From NCBI GenBank assembly GCA_035063785.1, contig JAPSFS010000014.1:12833-76832 (forward strand): a stretch of DNA of 64,000 bases. The letters are read 5' to 3'. The first letter of the stretch is position 1. Each line of letters opens with the position of its first letter. This DNA is from Comamonas_C sp026954015 (GTDB taxonomy: Bacteria; Pseudomonadota; Gammaproteobacteria; Burkholderiales; Burkholderiaceae_C). The notes below the pieces were generated by a model. That model was not told where the DNA came from. It did not search any database and saw nothing but the letters and a program-made list of their open reading frames with translations. Of the stretch, positions 52,992 through 60,578 are shown in pieces. Position numbers and translations under genes: made by a program.

Positions 52992-54101
52992 TCAGCCTGC
53001 CCGCTCGTAGGCCTGGTCGATGAAGGCCAGCGTCTGCGCGCTGATCGCTTCGACGTTTGCCACGTCGGTGGCGGCGGTGCGTTTGCCCTCCATCGCCGCC
53101 AGATTGGCCTTCACCACGTCGGCTACGGGCCCGAACTGCAGGAACAGCCGCGTCGTCTTGCCCGCATCCCAAAGCTCAAGGGATGGCACCTGGAGCTCGA
53201 AACCACAGGGCAGTACCGCAGGACGCCATTCGAACTGCTGCGGAGCATGGCTGGCCAACCGTATCGGACCGTCCTCGGACGCCAGGCGCGCCAGGAAGTC
53301 GGTCAGCGCGGCGAACGGCAGCGTGATGAACAGGTAATAGGTTTCTCGCCGCAAGGTCCATGCAGCCGATCCGTCTGCAGCCGCTTCGCGCACGGGCTGC
53401 CCCTGCGGTGGCAGCCCGGTCTCGGCCGCCGATTGAATGAACACGAGCCAGCCCTGGGAAGTCCAATCCGGAGCCTTGCCCTCGACGTAGTTGATGGCCT
53501 GGAAGATCTTCCTGGCCTCGACGCCGAGGGGATAGCACAGTCCGGCGCTTTCGGCCAGGCGGGCGATGCGCTCCCCGGTAGCGCGCAGATCCTTGACTGC
53601 GACCGGAAAAACGATGGTGTGCAGCGCTCCGTCGGGAATCCCGCACAAGGTGTAGCCCCCTTTGGGCTTCGGCACCACGGTGAGCTGGTAGGTGGACTCC
53701 AGGCGTGTTTTCATGCCCTCATGCCACGCCGGGGGGAACTTTGCGTACAGGGTGGCGACGGCCCGCTCCAGCGGGATTTGCGCCGAGTAGTAGCCGATGC
53801 CCCCGTCTATTCCACACCACGTCTGGCGGATCTCCCACTGGTCAACTTCGGCCTCGTAGGTGACATCAACGTGCGTGTCCGGCTCCGTTCCCTGCCACCG
53901 GGCCGACCAGCCTTCCTCGGACTGGGTGAAGCTGACCGCATCCAGTGGACCGAGCATCAGGTACGGCGGAAGGTCGTCGGCCGAGCGCACCGCGGATGGC
54001 GTCCAGTTCTTGAGCGTGAATGGGCGGCGCACCGGAACATGGAGCGAGAGCGCGATGGAGTACGGCAGTGCGGACAGGCGTTCGGCAAGGGTTGCGGTCA
54101 T
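52992..54101 (-). CDS. uncharacterised protein, 369 residues
   Basis: A full-length frame with ordinary codon use, starting MTATLAERLSALPYSIALSLHVPVRRP. No signal peptide, membrane segment or known domain was recognised. It looks like a globular alpha/beta cytosolic protein with many aromatic residues (WTSQGWLVFIQSAAE, WEIRQTWCGIDGGIGYY). It lies 18 bases after the 123-residue gene on the same strand, so they form a unit, and it precedes the MerR-VIT/VWA unit by about 195 bases. No function is proposed. Confidence 0.7.
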   Translation of the reverse strand: MTATLAERLSALPYSIALSLHVPVRRPFTLKNWTPSAVRSADDLPPYLMLGPLDAVSFTQSEEGWSARWQGTEPDTHVDVTYEAEVDQWEIRQTWCGIDGGIGYYSAQIPLERAVATLYAKFPPAWHEGMKTRLESTYQLTVVPKPKGGYTLCGIPDGALHTIVFPVAVKDLRATGERIARLAESAGLCYPLGVEARKIFQAINYVEGKAPDWTSQGWLVFIQSAAETGLPPQGQPVREAAADGSAAWTLRRETYYLFITLPFAALTDFLARLASEDGPIRLASHAPQQFEWRPAVLPCGFELQVPSLELWDAGKTTRLFLQFGPVADVVKANLAAMEGKRTAATDVANVEAISAQTLAFIDQAYERAG

Positions 54102-54119
54102 GGTTGGTTCTCCTGCAAG

Positions 54120-54491
54120 TCAATGGGTGTGGTGCGGAAGGCGGTCGCCTTCGGTGCTGCGGGCGGGCGCCCCTGCGGGGGCAGGACCAGCGTCCAGCCA
54201 GGTGAAGCTGCTGCGACTGGAGGCGGCGACCTGCACGCGCCCGTCCCTCACCTGCACGTTGACTACGCGGTAGCCCTCCGGCAGGGCGAGGGCTCGGACC
54301 TGCTCGCGCAGCAGCGTTGCATGCTGCTGGCGCTGGCGGTGCTGGAGCAGCTCGCACTGGACCTGGCGCACCAGGTCGATGCGCTGCTTGCGCTGCAGGC
54401 TGGGATCATTGAGCAGGCGCAGGGCCTTGCGGGCCAGGGCCTGTTCAACGGGGTCTTGGGATTGCGCCTCGATGAAAGTGGTTTTGGACAT
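54120..54491 (-). CDS. uncharacterised small protein, 123 residues
   Basis: It starts MSKTTFIEAQSQDPVEQALARKALRLLNDPS after a clear AGGAG ribosome-binding site, which decides against an earlier codon. The first 75 residues are helical and rich in Gln, Arg and Leu (QCELLQHRQRQQHATLLREQV), suggesting a coiled coil. The C-terminal 30 are Ala/Pro/Gly-rich and end in HHTH. No family was recognised. It is probably co-transcribed with the 369-residue gene. Confidence 0.65.
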   Translation of the reverse strand: MSKTTFIEAQSQDPVEQALARKALRLLNDPSLQRKQRIDLVRQVQCELLQHRQRQQHATLLREQVRALALPEGYRVVNVQVRDGRVQVAASSRSSFTWLDAGPAPAGAPARSTEGDRLPHHTH

Positions 54492-55072
54492 GGTGTGCTC
54501 CTGTTGCGTGATGGGCAACACCGCGCGCCAGGGTGCGGCAGGAGACAGCAGTCCCCCGCCGCGCCGCCTGGGTGATGCAAGTCCTGTCGTTGCCCCGACC
54601 TCGCAAGATCACGGGCGCAGCAAGGCGCATCACCGCGGGCGCGGTGTCAGTTCAGTCTTCAAACGGGAGGGGGTGTCAGCGGCGCATGCGCTGCAGGATG
54701 GTCTGGCTCATGGTCTGGCTCTCCGAGTCAAAGTCGTTTCCGAAAATGGCCCCGGGTTGCCCGCAGAGCCGCCGCTTTAGCCCGCATTTGTGAGTCGCCC
54801 GGCAAGATGTCGATCAAATCCGGCGACGAGGGCCCAGCCCTCGGCAAGAACAAAAAACCCGCGTTGATCCTTGAGAGAAAACGGCTTGCGGCTGCGTGCA
54901 GCTGCCAAGGGGCTTTCCATCAACGCCAAAGCGGGTTGCATCGCTTTAGCAGGTTTTGTAACGCGCCCTGCAAGTGAATGAATAAATCGGCGCGAGCGGC
55001 AACTGTATGGCAGCAGCCTGGACGCGTCAAGGCGCCATAGTCCGAAAGTACCAGTTGCACGGGCGGTTCAGT
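54492..55072. other. gene-poor stretch with leader-like sequence
   Basis: About 580 bases without a convincing gene. It holds an 11-codon minus-strand frame (54675-54710, MSQTILQRMRR) preceded by GGAGAG, whose start codon lies in a 12-base tandem duplication GAGCCAGACCAT. It also holds the terminator-like stem at 54850-54937. It may be the promoter and leader of the two uncharacterised genes. Confidence 0.4.
54850..54937 (-). terminator. terminator-like long hairpin
   Basis: On the minus strand the arm AACCCGC-(5-base bulge)-CGTTGAT (54919-54937) pairs with ATCAACGCGGGTT (54856-54868), followed by a T tract. The loop is about 50 bases, longer than normal, so this may equally be a decayed inverted repeat from a mobile element. 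Confidence 0.35.
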
Positions 55073-55114
55073 GGCCTGGAATTGGTAGGGGCCACGTTCG
55101 GCGGTGCTTGCCAT
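55073..55114 (-). pseudogene. N-terminal remnant of a tyrosine integrase
   Basis: From an ATG at 55114 the minus strand reads MASTAERGPYQFQA, the start typical of tyrosine recombinases of islands and conjugative elements (MAxIxxRGPYQ...). After 14 codons the similarity ends abruptly. It begins 134 bases beyond the orphan tRNA 3' half, where an integrase gene would be expected next to an attachment site. Confidence 0.45.
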
Positions 55115-55247
55115 CGCTTTTGCTCCAGAAAGCAACGTATAGCGACACCGCAGCGGGGAGCGCGTGGCAAGTGCTGCAGAAATGCAGCAAGACGCCCCCG
55201 AAAGCACCAAGCCGACCTTGTGGGATCGACCAAGTCGTTGATTTGAT

Positions 55248-55293
55248 TGGTGGGCCGTGTTGGACTTGAACCAACGACCAAGGGATTATGAGT
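55248..55293 (-). repeat. orphan tRNA-Ile(CAU) 3' half, attachment-site remnant
   Basis: 46 bases from the anticodon loop to an encoded CCA match the 3' part of the complete tRNA gene at 55554-55596, with 40 of 43 positions identical over the shared part. The anticodon loop here is continuous (CTCATAA), so it comes from an intronless tRNA gene. No 5' half precedes it. This is the pattern left by a tRNA-targeting integrase. Confidence 0.8.
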
Positions 55294-55353
55294 GATCTGT
55301 CAATAGAAAAAATCCCGTGGGAAATCAACTCTTTGATGGACTCTATCCCGGTC

Positions 55354-55375
55354 TAGGCTACAGCTAGGCTACAAC
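55354..55375. repeat. two tandem 11-base direct repeats
   Basis: TAGGCTACAGC and TAGGCTACAAC stand head to tail 61 bases from the orphan tRNA half. Direct repeats of this size beside an attachment core resemble integrase arm-binding sites. The rest of 55294-55553 holds no recognisable gene. Confidence 0.5.
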
Positions 55376-55553
55376 TCCGTCCGCGTCAGCAACTATGAGG
55401 CCGAGAAGCCTCAACACAGGAAGCACCTGGTACTGCCGGAAACACAGGGAAGGATGATCAGAATGAATTGATCAGCGCCGCAAGCGCTGCCCGGCTCGGC
55501 TTCCGTCACGGTTGGCGGGCTCAAGAGCGGGGAATTCAAAAGCGCGATGTGGG

Positions 55554-55886
55554 TGGTGGGCCGTGTTGGGCTCGAACCAACGACCAAAGGATTATGCGTG
55601 CCACTTCGGCTTTCGCCGCCCGTTTCCGGTTCGTGGCCTGGACTCTGTCTTGCCTTTCGGCCTTCCCGTCGAGTCTCTACACGTTCCCCCCAAGTGGGGG
55701 GCTTCGCTCGGCGTTGACATAGCGCACAGGCGCCTTAGCGTTCACCGAATTTGAGAAGTTCTACTTCAAGGCAGAGTGAACTTACCTTGAGCAACCCATT
55801 GAGACTGCTCCGTTCCCCGGCCAGCAGCCGAGGGGCAGGAGCCCTCCCGTCAAGTCCTCTGCTCTAACCAACTGAGCTAACGGCCC
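55554..55886 (-). tRNA. tRNA-Ile(CAU) (lysidine-type) gene split by a group I intron
   Basis: The 5' exon is 55853-55886 (acceptor GGGCCGT, D arm, GAGGA, CT) and the 3' exon is 55554-55596 (CAT anticodon, AA, TCCTT, variable loop, T arm GTTGGTTCGAGCCCAAC, ACGGCCC, A, CCA). Joined, they give a canonical cloverleaf with acceptor, D, anticodon and T stems all paired. C4-G69 and C5-G68 and the TGGTCG variable loop favour tRNA-Ile2, whose C34 TilS converts to lysidine; an elongator tRNA-Met call cannot be excluded. The intron lies between U33 and C34. Confidence 0.9.
55597..55852 (-). ncRNA. self-splicing group I intron (IC3-like) in the tRNA anticodon loop
   Basis: 256 bases, beginning after the exon's terminal U and ending in G, as group I introns do. 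The catalytic core resembles the Azoarcus tRNA-Ile intron: CAAATTCGG then CAACGCCGAGC for P4-P6, a CCCCCC-ACUU-GGGGGG P8 hairpin, and AGAGACTCGACGGG for P7. The 3' part folds as P9-type hairpins with three GAAA tetraloops, closed by GCCAC/GUGGC. A P2 hairpin CCCC(U)CGGC is visible. P1 appears to pair GGACU with GGCUCC through one bulge. There is no open frame for a homing endonuclease. Confidence 0.9.
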
Positions 55887-55896
55887 ACAGTTTTTT

Positions 55897-55925
55897 ATTG
55901 TCGCATGGCGAAGAGATCGAGGCAA
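55897..55925 (-). promoter_or_regulatory. promoter of the tRNA-Ile(CAU) gene
   Basis: On the minus strand a -35 TTGCCT (55920-55925), a 17-base spacer and a -10 GACAAT (55897-55902) place transcription about 7-10 bases before the tRNA 5' end. The promoter fits within the 64 bases between the tRNA and the last gene of the conjugation cluster. Confidence 0.7.
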
Positions 55926-55950
55926 ACGGCTGATCCTTCTGGCGTTCCTG

Positions 55951-56181
55951 CTACGGGTGCAGCTTGCGAATGGACTTGGCGAACTCCCGATCTCTTGCCA
56001 TGAACGCCTCCAGCATGTGCGGAATCAGCGTCACCGCATCGACCGCCTCCCCGTAGGTCTGCGCGTGCAGGTCGGCATAGCGATCGAGAGTGGCTTTCAG
56101 GCTGACGGGGCACGCGAAGGTCAGCTTGACGTTCTCGGTCTTGGGCAGCGGCCCAAGCCGCAGCTTCCTGGTCGTGGTCAT
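55951..56181 (-). CDS. DUF2274 protein of the conjugation cluster
   Basis: 76-residue protein (MTTTRKLRLGPLPKTENVKLTFACPVSLKATLDRYADLHAQTYGEAVDAVTLIPHMLEAF) of the DUF2274 family, which regularly follows trbI in Tn4371-type integrative conjugative elements. The middle resembles a ribbon-helix-helix fold, so a DNA-binding or regulatory role is possible but unproven. Its ATG overlaps the trbI stop (ATGA). It is the last gene before the tRNA. Confidence 0.88.
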   Translation of the reverse strand: MTTTRKLRLGPLPKTENVKLTFACPVSLKATLDRYADLHAQTYGEAVDAVTLIPHMLEAFMARDREFAKSIRKLHP

Positions 56182-57467
56182 TGGAAAGCTCCCCGATTGA
56201 AGAACAGCGGCTGGTACGGCCGCAGCACCAAGTCACGATTCACGATGATGCGCACCGGCAAGCCCGGCCGCTCAGTCAGCGTCGGCTGGATGTTCATGTT
56301 GCGTCGGGTCATCTCCTGGCCGACCTGATTGATGCTGTCCTGCGCGCTGTCGCGCCCGGCAATCACAATGCGGTTGCCGTCCTGGCGGTTCTCGGGCGCG
56401 GCCAGTTCGGCGCCCACGCCCAGCAGCGTGGTGAGCGCCGCCCCTGCAAAGATGCGCCCCCAATGCCAATCGGCACCATCCTCCAGACCGGCGTAGCCAG
56501 CAGGGTCGGTGCCAGCCAAGTTGTCCAATGTCAGCGAAGACGTGTCCGGCAGGATGATGCGGTTCCACACCACCTGCACGCGGCTCTGCCCGTAGCTCAC
56601 CTGGCTGTTGTACTTGCCCAGGATGCGCGACCCCTGCGGGATCAGCAGGAACTTGCCGCTGGCCGTGTCATAGACCGGCTCCGTTACCGTGGCAATCACG
56701 TCGCCCGGCAAATCCGATTTGATACCCGTGACCAACGCACCCGCGATCACCGTTCCGGCCATCACCTGGTACGGCGAGGACGGCATTTGCAGGTTGCCAG
56801 AATTACGGGTTTCCGTAGAGCCGCCTTTCAGGAACGCCTCTTTCTGGTCTTGCCGGTTCTGCACGGCGGTCGGATCGGCAGGCTGGGCCGCAGTCGAGGC
56901 CGGCCCAGCGGCCAGCGGATCGAAACCAGCCAAGGTACTGGCGGGCGCAGCCGCAGCGACTTGCGCGGTGCCCGGCGCGGCGGCCTTGCCCTGGTTGCCC
57001 GAGCGAAAGAACACCGCCGAGGCCGCCGCCGCATCGGCCTCCTTGCGCAACGCATCCGCCGGATCATGTCCCGGCGGCGCGTAGGCCGGCGTCACCGGCT
57101 GTTGCGAATGCACGATGGCCGGCCCCAAGTCGCCCGGCAGGGGCGGCCCCAGCTCGGGCACGGCGGGCGGCAAAGCTGGCGACAGCTTCGAGTAGTCCGC
57201 CGGCAACGCATCCAGCCCTTCGGACTTAGAGACGCGATCGACGTTATAGAGCTCGGTCTGCTCAGTCGCGCCACGTCGGTGCGGCTGCAGCGACCAGATC
57301 GTGGCGCCGAGCACCGCAACCGACAGGCCGCCGACGAGGATGGCCAGCGTGCGCCGGTTCAGGCGCGTGACCGGGCGCGGCTGGGCGCGCAGCGCCACCG
57401 CCTCGGGCGCCACCTTGCCCGCCTGCGACGCGGCGAGGCCGGGAGTGTCGTCCTGGCTCATGGTCAT
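56178..57467 (-). CDS. trbI: conjugal transfer protein TrbI (VirB10-like)
   Basis: 429-residue inner-to-outer-membrane scaffold of the type IV secretion channel. It has a cytoplasmic N-terminus, one membrane helix at about residues 41-60 (TLAILVGGLSVAVLGATIW), a Pro/Ala-rich periplasmic linker and the VirB10 C-terminal beta-barrel (PYQVMAGTVIAGALVTGIKSDLPGDV; LLIPQGSRILGKYNSQV). The start at 57467 overlaps the trbG stop by ATGA; 57461 is an alternative. Confidence 0.95.
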   Translation of the reverse strand: MTMSQDDTPGLAASQAGKVAPEAVALRAQPRPVTRLNRRTLAILVGGLSVAVLGATIWSLQPHRRGATEQTELYNVDRVSKSEGLDALPADYSKLSPALPPAVPELGPPLPGDLGPAIVHSQQPVTPAYAPPGHDPADALRKEADAAAASAVFFRSGNQGKAAAPGTAQVAAAAPASTLAGFDPLAAGPASTAAQPADPTAVQNRQDQKEAFLKGGSTETRNSGNLQMPSSPYQVMAGTVIAGALVTGIKSDLPGDVIATVTEPVYDTASGKFLLIPQGSRILGKYNSQVSYGQSRVQVVWNRIILPDTSSLTLDNLAGTDPAGYAGLEDGADWHWGRIFAGAALTTLLGVGAELAAPENRQDGNRIVIAGRDSAQDSINQVGQEMTRRNMNIQPTLTERPGLPVRIIVNRDLVLRPYQPLFFNRGAFQ

Positions 57468-58474
57468 TCCCTCCCAGCCTTGCCGACGACGCCGTCGGTG
57501 CGCTCGATGCGCACCACGTCGCCCTTGTCGCCGCCCAAGCGAAGCTCTGCTGCACCGAACAGGCGATCGACGATGTAATACGGCGGGCGGAAGCGGTAGT
57601 TCACCAGTTGCCCGTCACCCTGCGCACCGATCACGAACAGCGGTGGCAACTCACCTTGCGCGATGCCGGCGGGAAACTGGATGTAGACCTTCTCGCCATC
57701 GTCGAAGGCGCGCAGCGGCCGCCACGGCGGATGGCTGCCACTCACCGCGTAGCGGAAGCGAATCTTCTCCAGCGACAGGCCTGTATCGACCGGCGCGGCG
57801 GCGCTCGCCGCCTGCGCCTGGCGCTGCAAGGCCAGCATCCTGTCTTTTGGATACTCCCAGGAAACGGATGCCATCCACGTCTTCTCAGTCGAGGTCAGCT
57901 CCAACAGGTAGGTGCGCCGGCTGGTGGTAATGACCAGATTGGTTTTGAGGCCCGAGCGGATGGGCTTGACCATGACATTCACGCGTAAGTCGGCCCCGCT
58001 ACCGCTGGCCGTATCGCCCACGATCCAGCGCACGGTATCGCCCGCAGCCACCGCTACCAGTTCTTCGCCGGGCTGGAGTGCGATCACGGTCACGCGGCCC
58101 ACGGCCGCGTAGACCTGATAGAGCGCGCCATCAGTGAAGGGCCAGACCTGGATTGCATTGACGTAGCCCTCGCGCGTGGGCGCGATACGAGCCTCGGCAT
58201 TGGCGCGCGAGACGCGCACTTTCTCATCGGCCGGTTCCGGTGCTGCCTTGGTGTCGGCATCGGCCAGTGGCTTCAACTGCGCAGGCAGCGCCAACGGCTC
58301 GGGGACGGCGACCGCCTCCACCGGCGCGGGAGGTTCGGGCAGCGGCTGGGCCTGCGCCGGTTCGTCAAGCGAGATCACGGGCGGCGGTTTACCCTGCGTG
58401 GCGCAACCCGAGAACAGCACGGTCGAGGCCAGCAGCAGGACTGGCAAAGAGGATTTGCGGAAAAGTGCATTCAT
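57464..58474 (-). CDS. trbG: conjugal transfer protein TrbG (VirB9-like)
   Basis: 336-residue periplasmic/outer-membrane component with a lipobox (TVLFSGC, Cys near residue 24), a Pro-rich segment, then the VirB9 domain with YQVYAAVGRVTVIALQPGEELVAVAAGDTVRW and the C-terminal FRPPYYIVDRLFGAAEL. It pairs with TrbI in the outer-membrane core. The start at 58474 overlaps the trbF stop by ATGA. Confidence 0.95.
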   Translation of the reverse strand: MNALFRKSSLPVLLLASTVLFSGCATQGKPPPVISLDEPAQAQPLPEPPAPVEAVAVPEPLALPAQLKPLADADTKAAPEPADEKVRVSRANAEARIAPTREGYVNAIQVWPFTDGALYQVYAAVGRVTVIALQPGEELVAVAAGDTVRWIVGDTASGSGADLRVNVMVKPIRSGLKTNLVITTSRRTYLLELTSTEKTWMASVSWEYPKDRMLALQRQAQAASAAAPVDTGLSLEKIRFRYAVSGSHPPWRPLRAFDDGEKVYIQFPAGIAQGELPPLFVIGAQGDGQLVNYRFRPPYYIVDRLFGAAELRLGGDKGDVVRIERTDGVVGKAGRE

Positions 58475-59175
58475 GGTTTTGCACCCTCGGAAGAATCCAG
58501 CTCGCGGCTCCACGACAGGCCGTTGACGTAGATGCCCAGCGGGTTCTTGCGCAGCCGCGCCTCGGTGCGCGGGGCTTGCAGCACCGTGGACACCACCGCG
58601 TTCCAGCGTTCGGTGCCTATGGGCGCGCCGTTGACGAAGTGCCGCTCCGTCCAGCGCACGTTGAACGATGCGTCGCTCGCGCGCGTGACGCTGGTGATCT
58701 GCACCGTCACCGATTCCTTGCCAACGCGGGCGAACGGATCGTTCTTGCCGGCGTAGTCGTTGAGCACGGCGGCGCCGCGATCGGTGGTGTAGTCGTAGGC
58801 GTCGAGCCAGTTCTGCCGCACCACGATCGGATCGATGGAGAGCGAACGCACCAGCGTGATGAAGTGCGCGAGGTGGTAGGCGATCTGCGCGTCCGCCGGT
58901 TTGTAGGGCGTGGCGGCTTCGCCCACGGCCCGAACCTGTCCGCTCTGGTCTACTTCCACCACATAAGGCGTGACGATGGACTGTGCCGAGCGCCAGACCA
59001 GGCCGCCCGCCATCAGCACGGCCAACGTGAGGCAGCCAAACGCCATCAGCCGCCAGTTCTTCGCTTGCACGCGGGCCGAGCCGATGCGCTCATCCCAGAC
59101 TTGTGCGGCGGATTGGTACGGCGTGGCGGGCTGCGGCGTGTCGGCGTAGCGCACCTGCGGTCGTTTGAATCGCAT
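58471..59175 (-). CDS. trbF: conjugal transfer protein TrbF (VirB8-like)
   Basis: 234-residue bitopic inner-membrane protein. The N-terminal cytoplasmic part has FKRPQVRYADTPQPATPYQSAAQVWDERIGSARVQ, then one membrane helix (about residues 43-62), then the periplasmic VirB8/NTF2-like domain with TPYVVEVDQSGQV. It links the inner-membrane platform to the core complex. It lies 18 bases after trbL. Confidence 0.95.
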   Translation of the reverse strand: MRFKRPQVRYADTPQPATPYQSAAQVWDERIGSARVQAKNWRLMAFGCLTLAVLMAGGLVWRSAQSIVTPYVVEVDQSGQVRAVGEAATPYKPADAQIAYHLAHFITLVRSLSIDPIVVRQNWLDAYDYTTDRGAAVLNDYAGKNDPFARVGKESVTVQITSVTRASDASFNVRWTERHFVNGAPIGTERWNAVVSTVLQAPRTEARLRKNPLGIYVNGLSWSRELDSSEGAKP

Positions 59176-59193
59176 GGGTGGTCTCCCTGAAGG

Positions 59194-60567
59194 TCATGAA
59201 TCGGAATCCCGCAGGCTCGGGCCTTGGCCGGAACCGCCGCCGTCGCCGCCGCGCAGCGTGTGGGCGGCGGTGGTTGCGGCATGGGTGAGTTGCTGGCGCC
59301 GGTGCAGACGCTTGGCCCAGGCGGGCTGCGCCTGCAGCGTGGCGGAAGATGCGTCACCAGCAGGTGCGGAACCGCTTGACGCGGCGGCTGTACCGCCTCC
59401 CGCCGACGTCGTGCCCTGCGGACGAAACGCCGCGGCGGCGCGCTCCTTCACCGAACGGGCACCATCAGCCACTTTCTGGCCGGCCGCCTGCGCGCCGGCC
59501 TTCGCGACGTTGCCCACACCGGCGGCAGCGCCCTTGAGGCCTCCCCCCGCCGAAGCGGAACCGGTCTGGAACGCCGATCGCGCACCGCTCGCGGCCCCTG
59601 CAGCGGCACGCGCTCCACCGCCAGCCAGCCTGGCGGCACCGGGCGCCATGCGCGCCCCGGCGGCAACTGCGCTACCGACACCCGTGGCCGCCGCGCCCAC
59701 GGCCACGGCAGCACCGGCCGCGCCCAGCGCAGCGCCCGCCATTGCACCCGCGCCAAGCTGTGGCCCGCCGGACACCAGCCCGGTCGCGATGCCCGGCCCG
59801 AAAATCCCCAGCGCCAGCAGCGTCAGCGAAGCCAGCATGATGACGACCGCATGTTCGATGGAGGGCTCTGCCGGCTGCACCTGAAATTCGGCGAACAAGC
59901 CCGAACCAATGCCCACGATCACGGCCAGCACCAGCACCTTGATGCCCGAGGACACCACGTTGCCCAGCACCTTCTCGGCGAGGAACGCGGTCTTGTGCCA
60001 GAGCGCGAACGGCACCAGCACGAAGCCCGCGAGCGTGGTCAACTTGAACTCGATCAGCGTCACGAAAAGCTGAATCGCCAGCACGAAAAAGCACAGAAGG
60101 ACGATCAACCATGCGAGGAACATCACGGCAATCGGCGTGATGTTCACGAACACCTCGGGAAAGCCCGCCATGTCGCCGATCTGTTTCAGGATCGGCGCCC
60201 CGGCGTCGATGCCGATCTTCGCCAGCCGGCCCGGCTGCAGGAAGTTCTCCATGCTCAGGGCCGAGCCGCTCGCCGTCAGGCCCAGTCCCGCAAACGAGCG
60301 GAACACGATGCCGGCCAGCCAGTTGAAGTTGCCGATGATGTAGGCGAAGGCGCCGACGTACAGCACCTTGCGGATCAGCTTGGCGATCACGTCCTCGACC
60401 TGGCCGGTGGCGTGGCCCATCGCCCAGAACAACCCGGCGAGCGTCATGTCGATGACGATCAGCGTGGCGGTGAGGAACGCCACCTCGCCGTGCAGCAGGC
60501 CAAAGCCTGAGTCGATGTAGCGCGAGAAGGTGTCGAGGAAGCGGTCGATGACCGTCACGTCGTCCAT
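59194..60567 (-). CDS. trbL: conjugal transfer protein TrbL (VirB6-like)
   Basis: 457-residue polytopic inner-membrane channel protein. About six membrane spans lie in residues 25-270 (including VMFLAWLIVLLCFFVLAIQLFVTLIEFKLTTLAGFVLVPF, the TrbL/VirB6 core). A long Ala/Gly-rich, low-complexity C-terminal tail runs from about residue 265. It forms part of the inner-membrane DNA path. It is 11 bases downstream of trbJ. Confidence 0.95.
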   Translation of the reverse strand: MDDVTVIDRFLDTFSRYIDSGFGLLHGEVAFLTATLIVIDMTLAGLFWAMGHATGQVEDVIAKLIRKVLYVGAFAYIIGNFNWLAGIVFRSFAGLGLTASGSALSMENFLQPGRLAKIGIDAGAPILKQIGDMAGFPEVFVNITPIAVMFLAWLIVLLCFFVLAIQLFVTLIEFKLTTLAGFVLVPFALWHKTAFLAEKVLGNVVSSGIKVLVLAVIVGIGSGLFAEFQVQPAEPSIEHAVVIMLASLTLLALGIFGPGIATGLVSGGPQLGAGAMAGAALGAAGAAVAVGAAATGVGSAVAAGARMAPGAARLAGGGARAAAGAASGARSAFQTGSASAGGGLKGAAAGVGNVAKAGAQAAGQKVADGARSVKERAAAAFRPQGTTSAGGGTAAASSGSAPAGDASSATLQAQPAWAKRLHRRQQLTHAATTAAHTLRGGDGGGSGQGPSLRDSDS

Positions 60568-60578
60568 GGCCCGGCCCG

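Noticed and set aside
55248..55293. A second functional tRNA gene
   Set aside because: There is no matching 5' half upstream; the sequence before the anticodon loop cannot pair with the anticodon stem or acceptor stem.
55380..55470. Short plus-strand frame between the tRNA gene and the orphan tRNA half as an integrase C-terminus
   Set aside because: The translation lacks the R-H-R-Y recombinase residues and resembles nothing recognised.
55597..55852. An insertion that simply destroyed the tRNA gene
   Set aside because: The inserted sequence has group I core elements and U/G splice boundaries, and the exons rejoin into a complete cloverleaf, so splicing is the better explanation.
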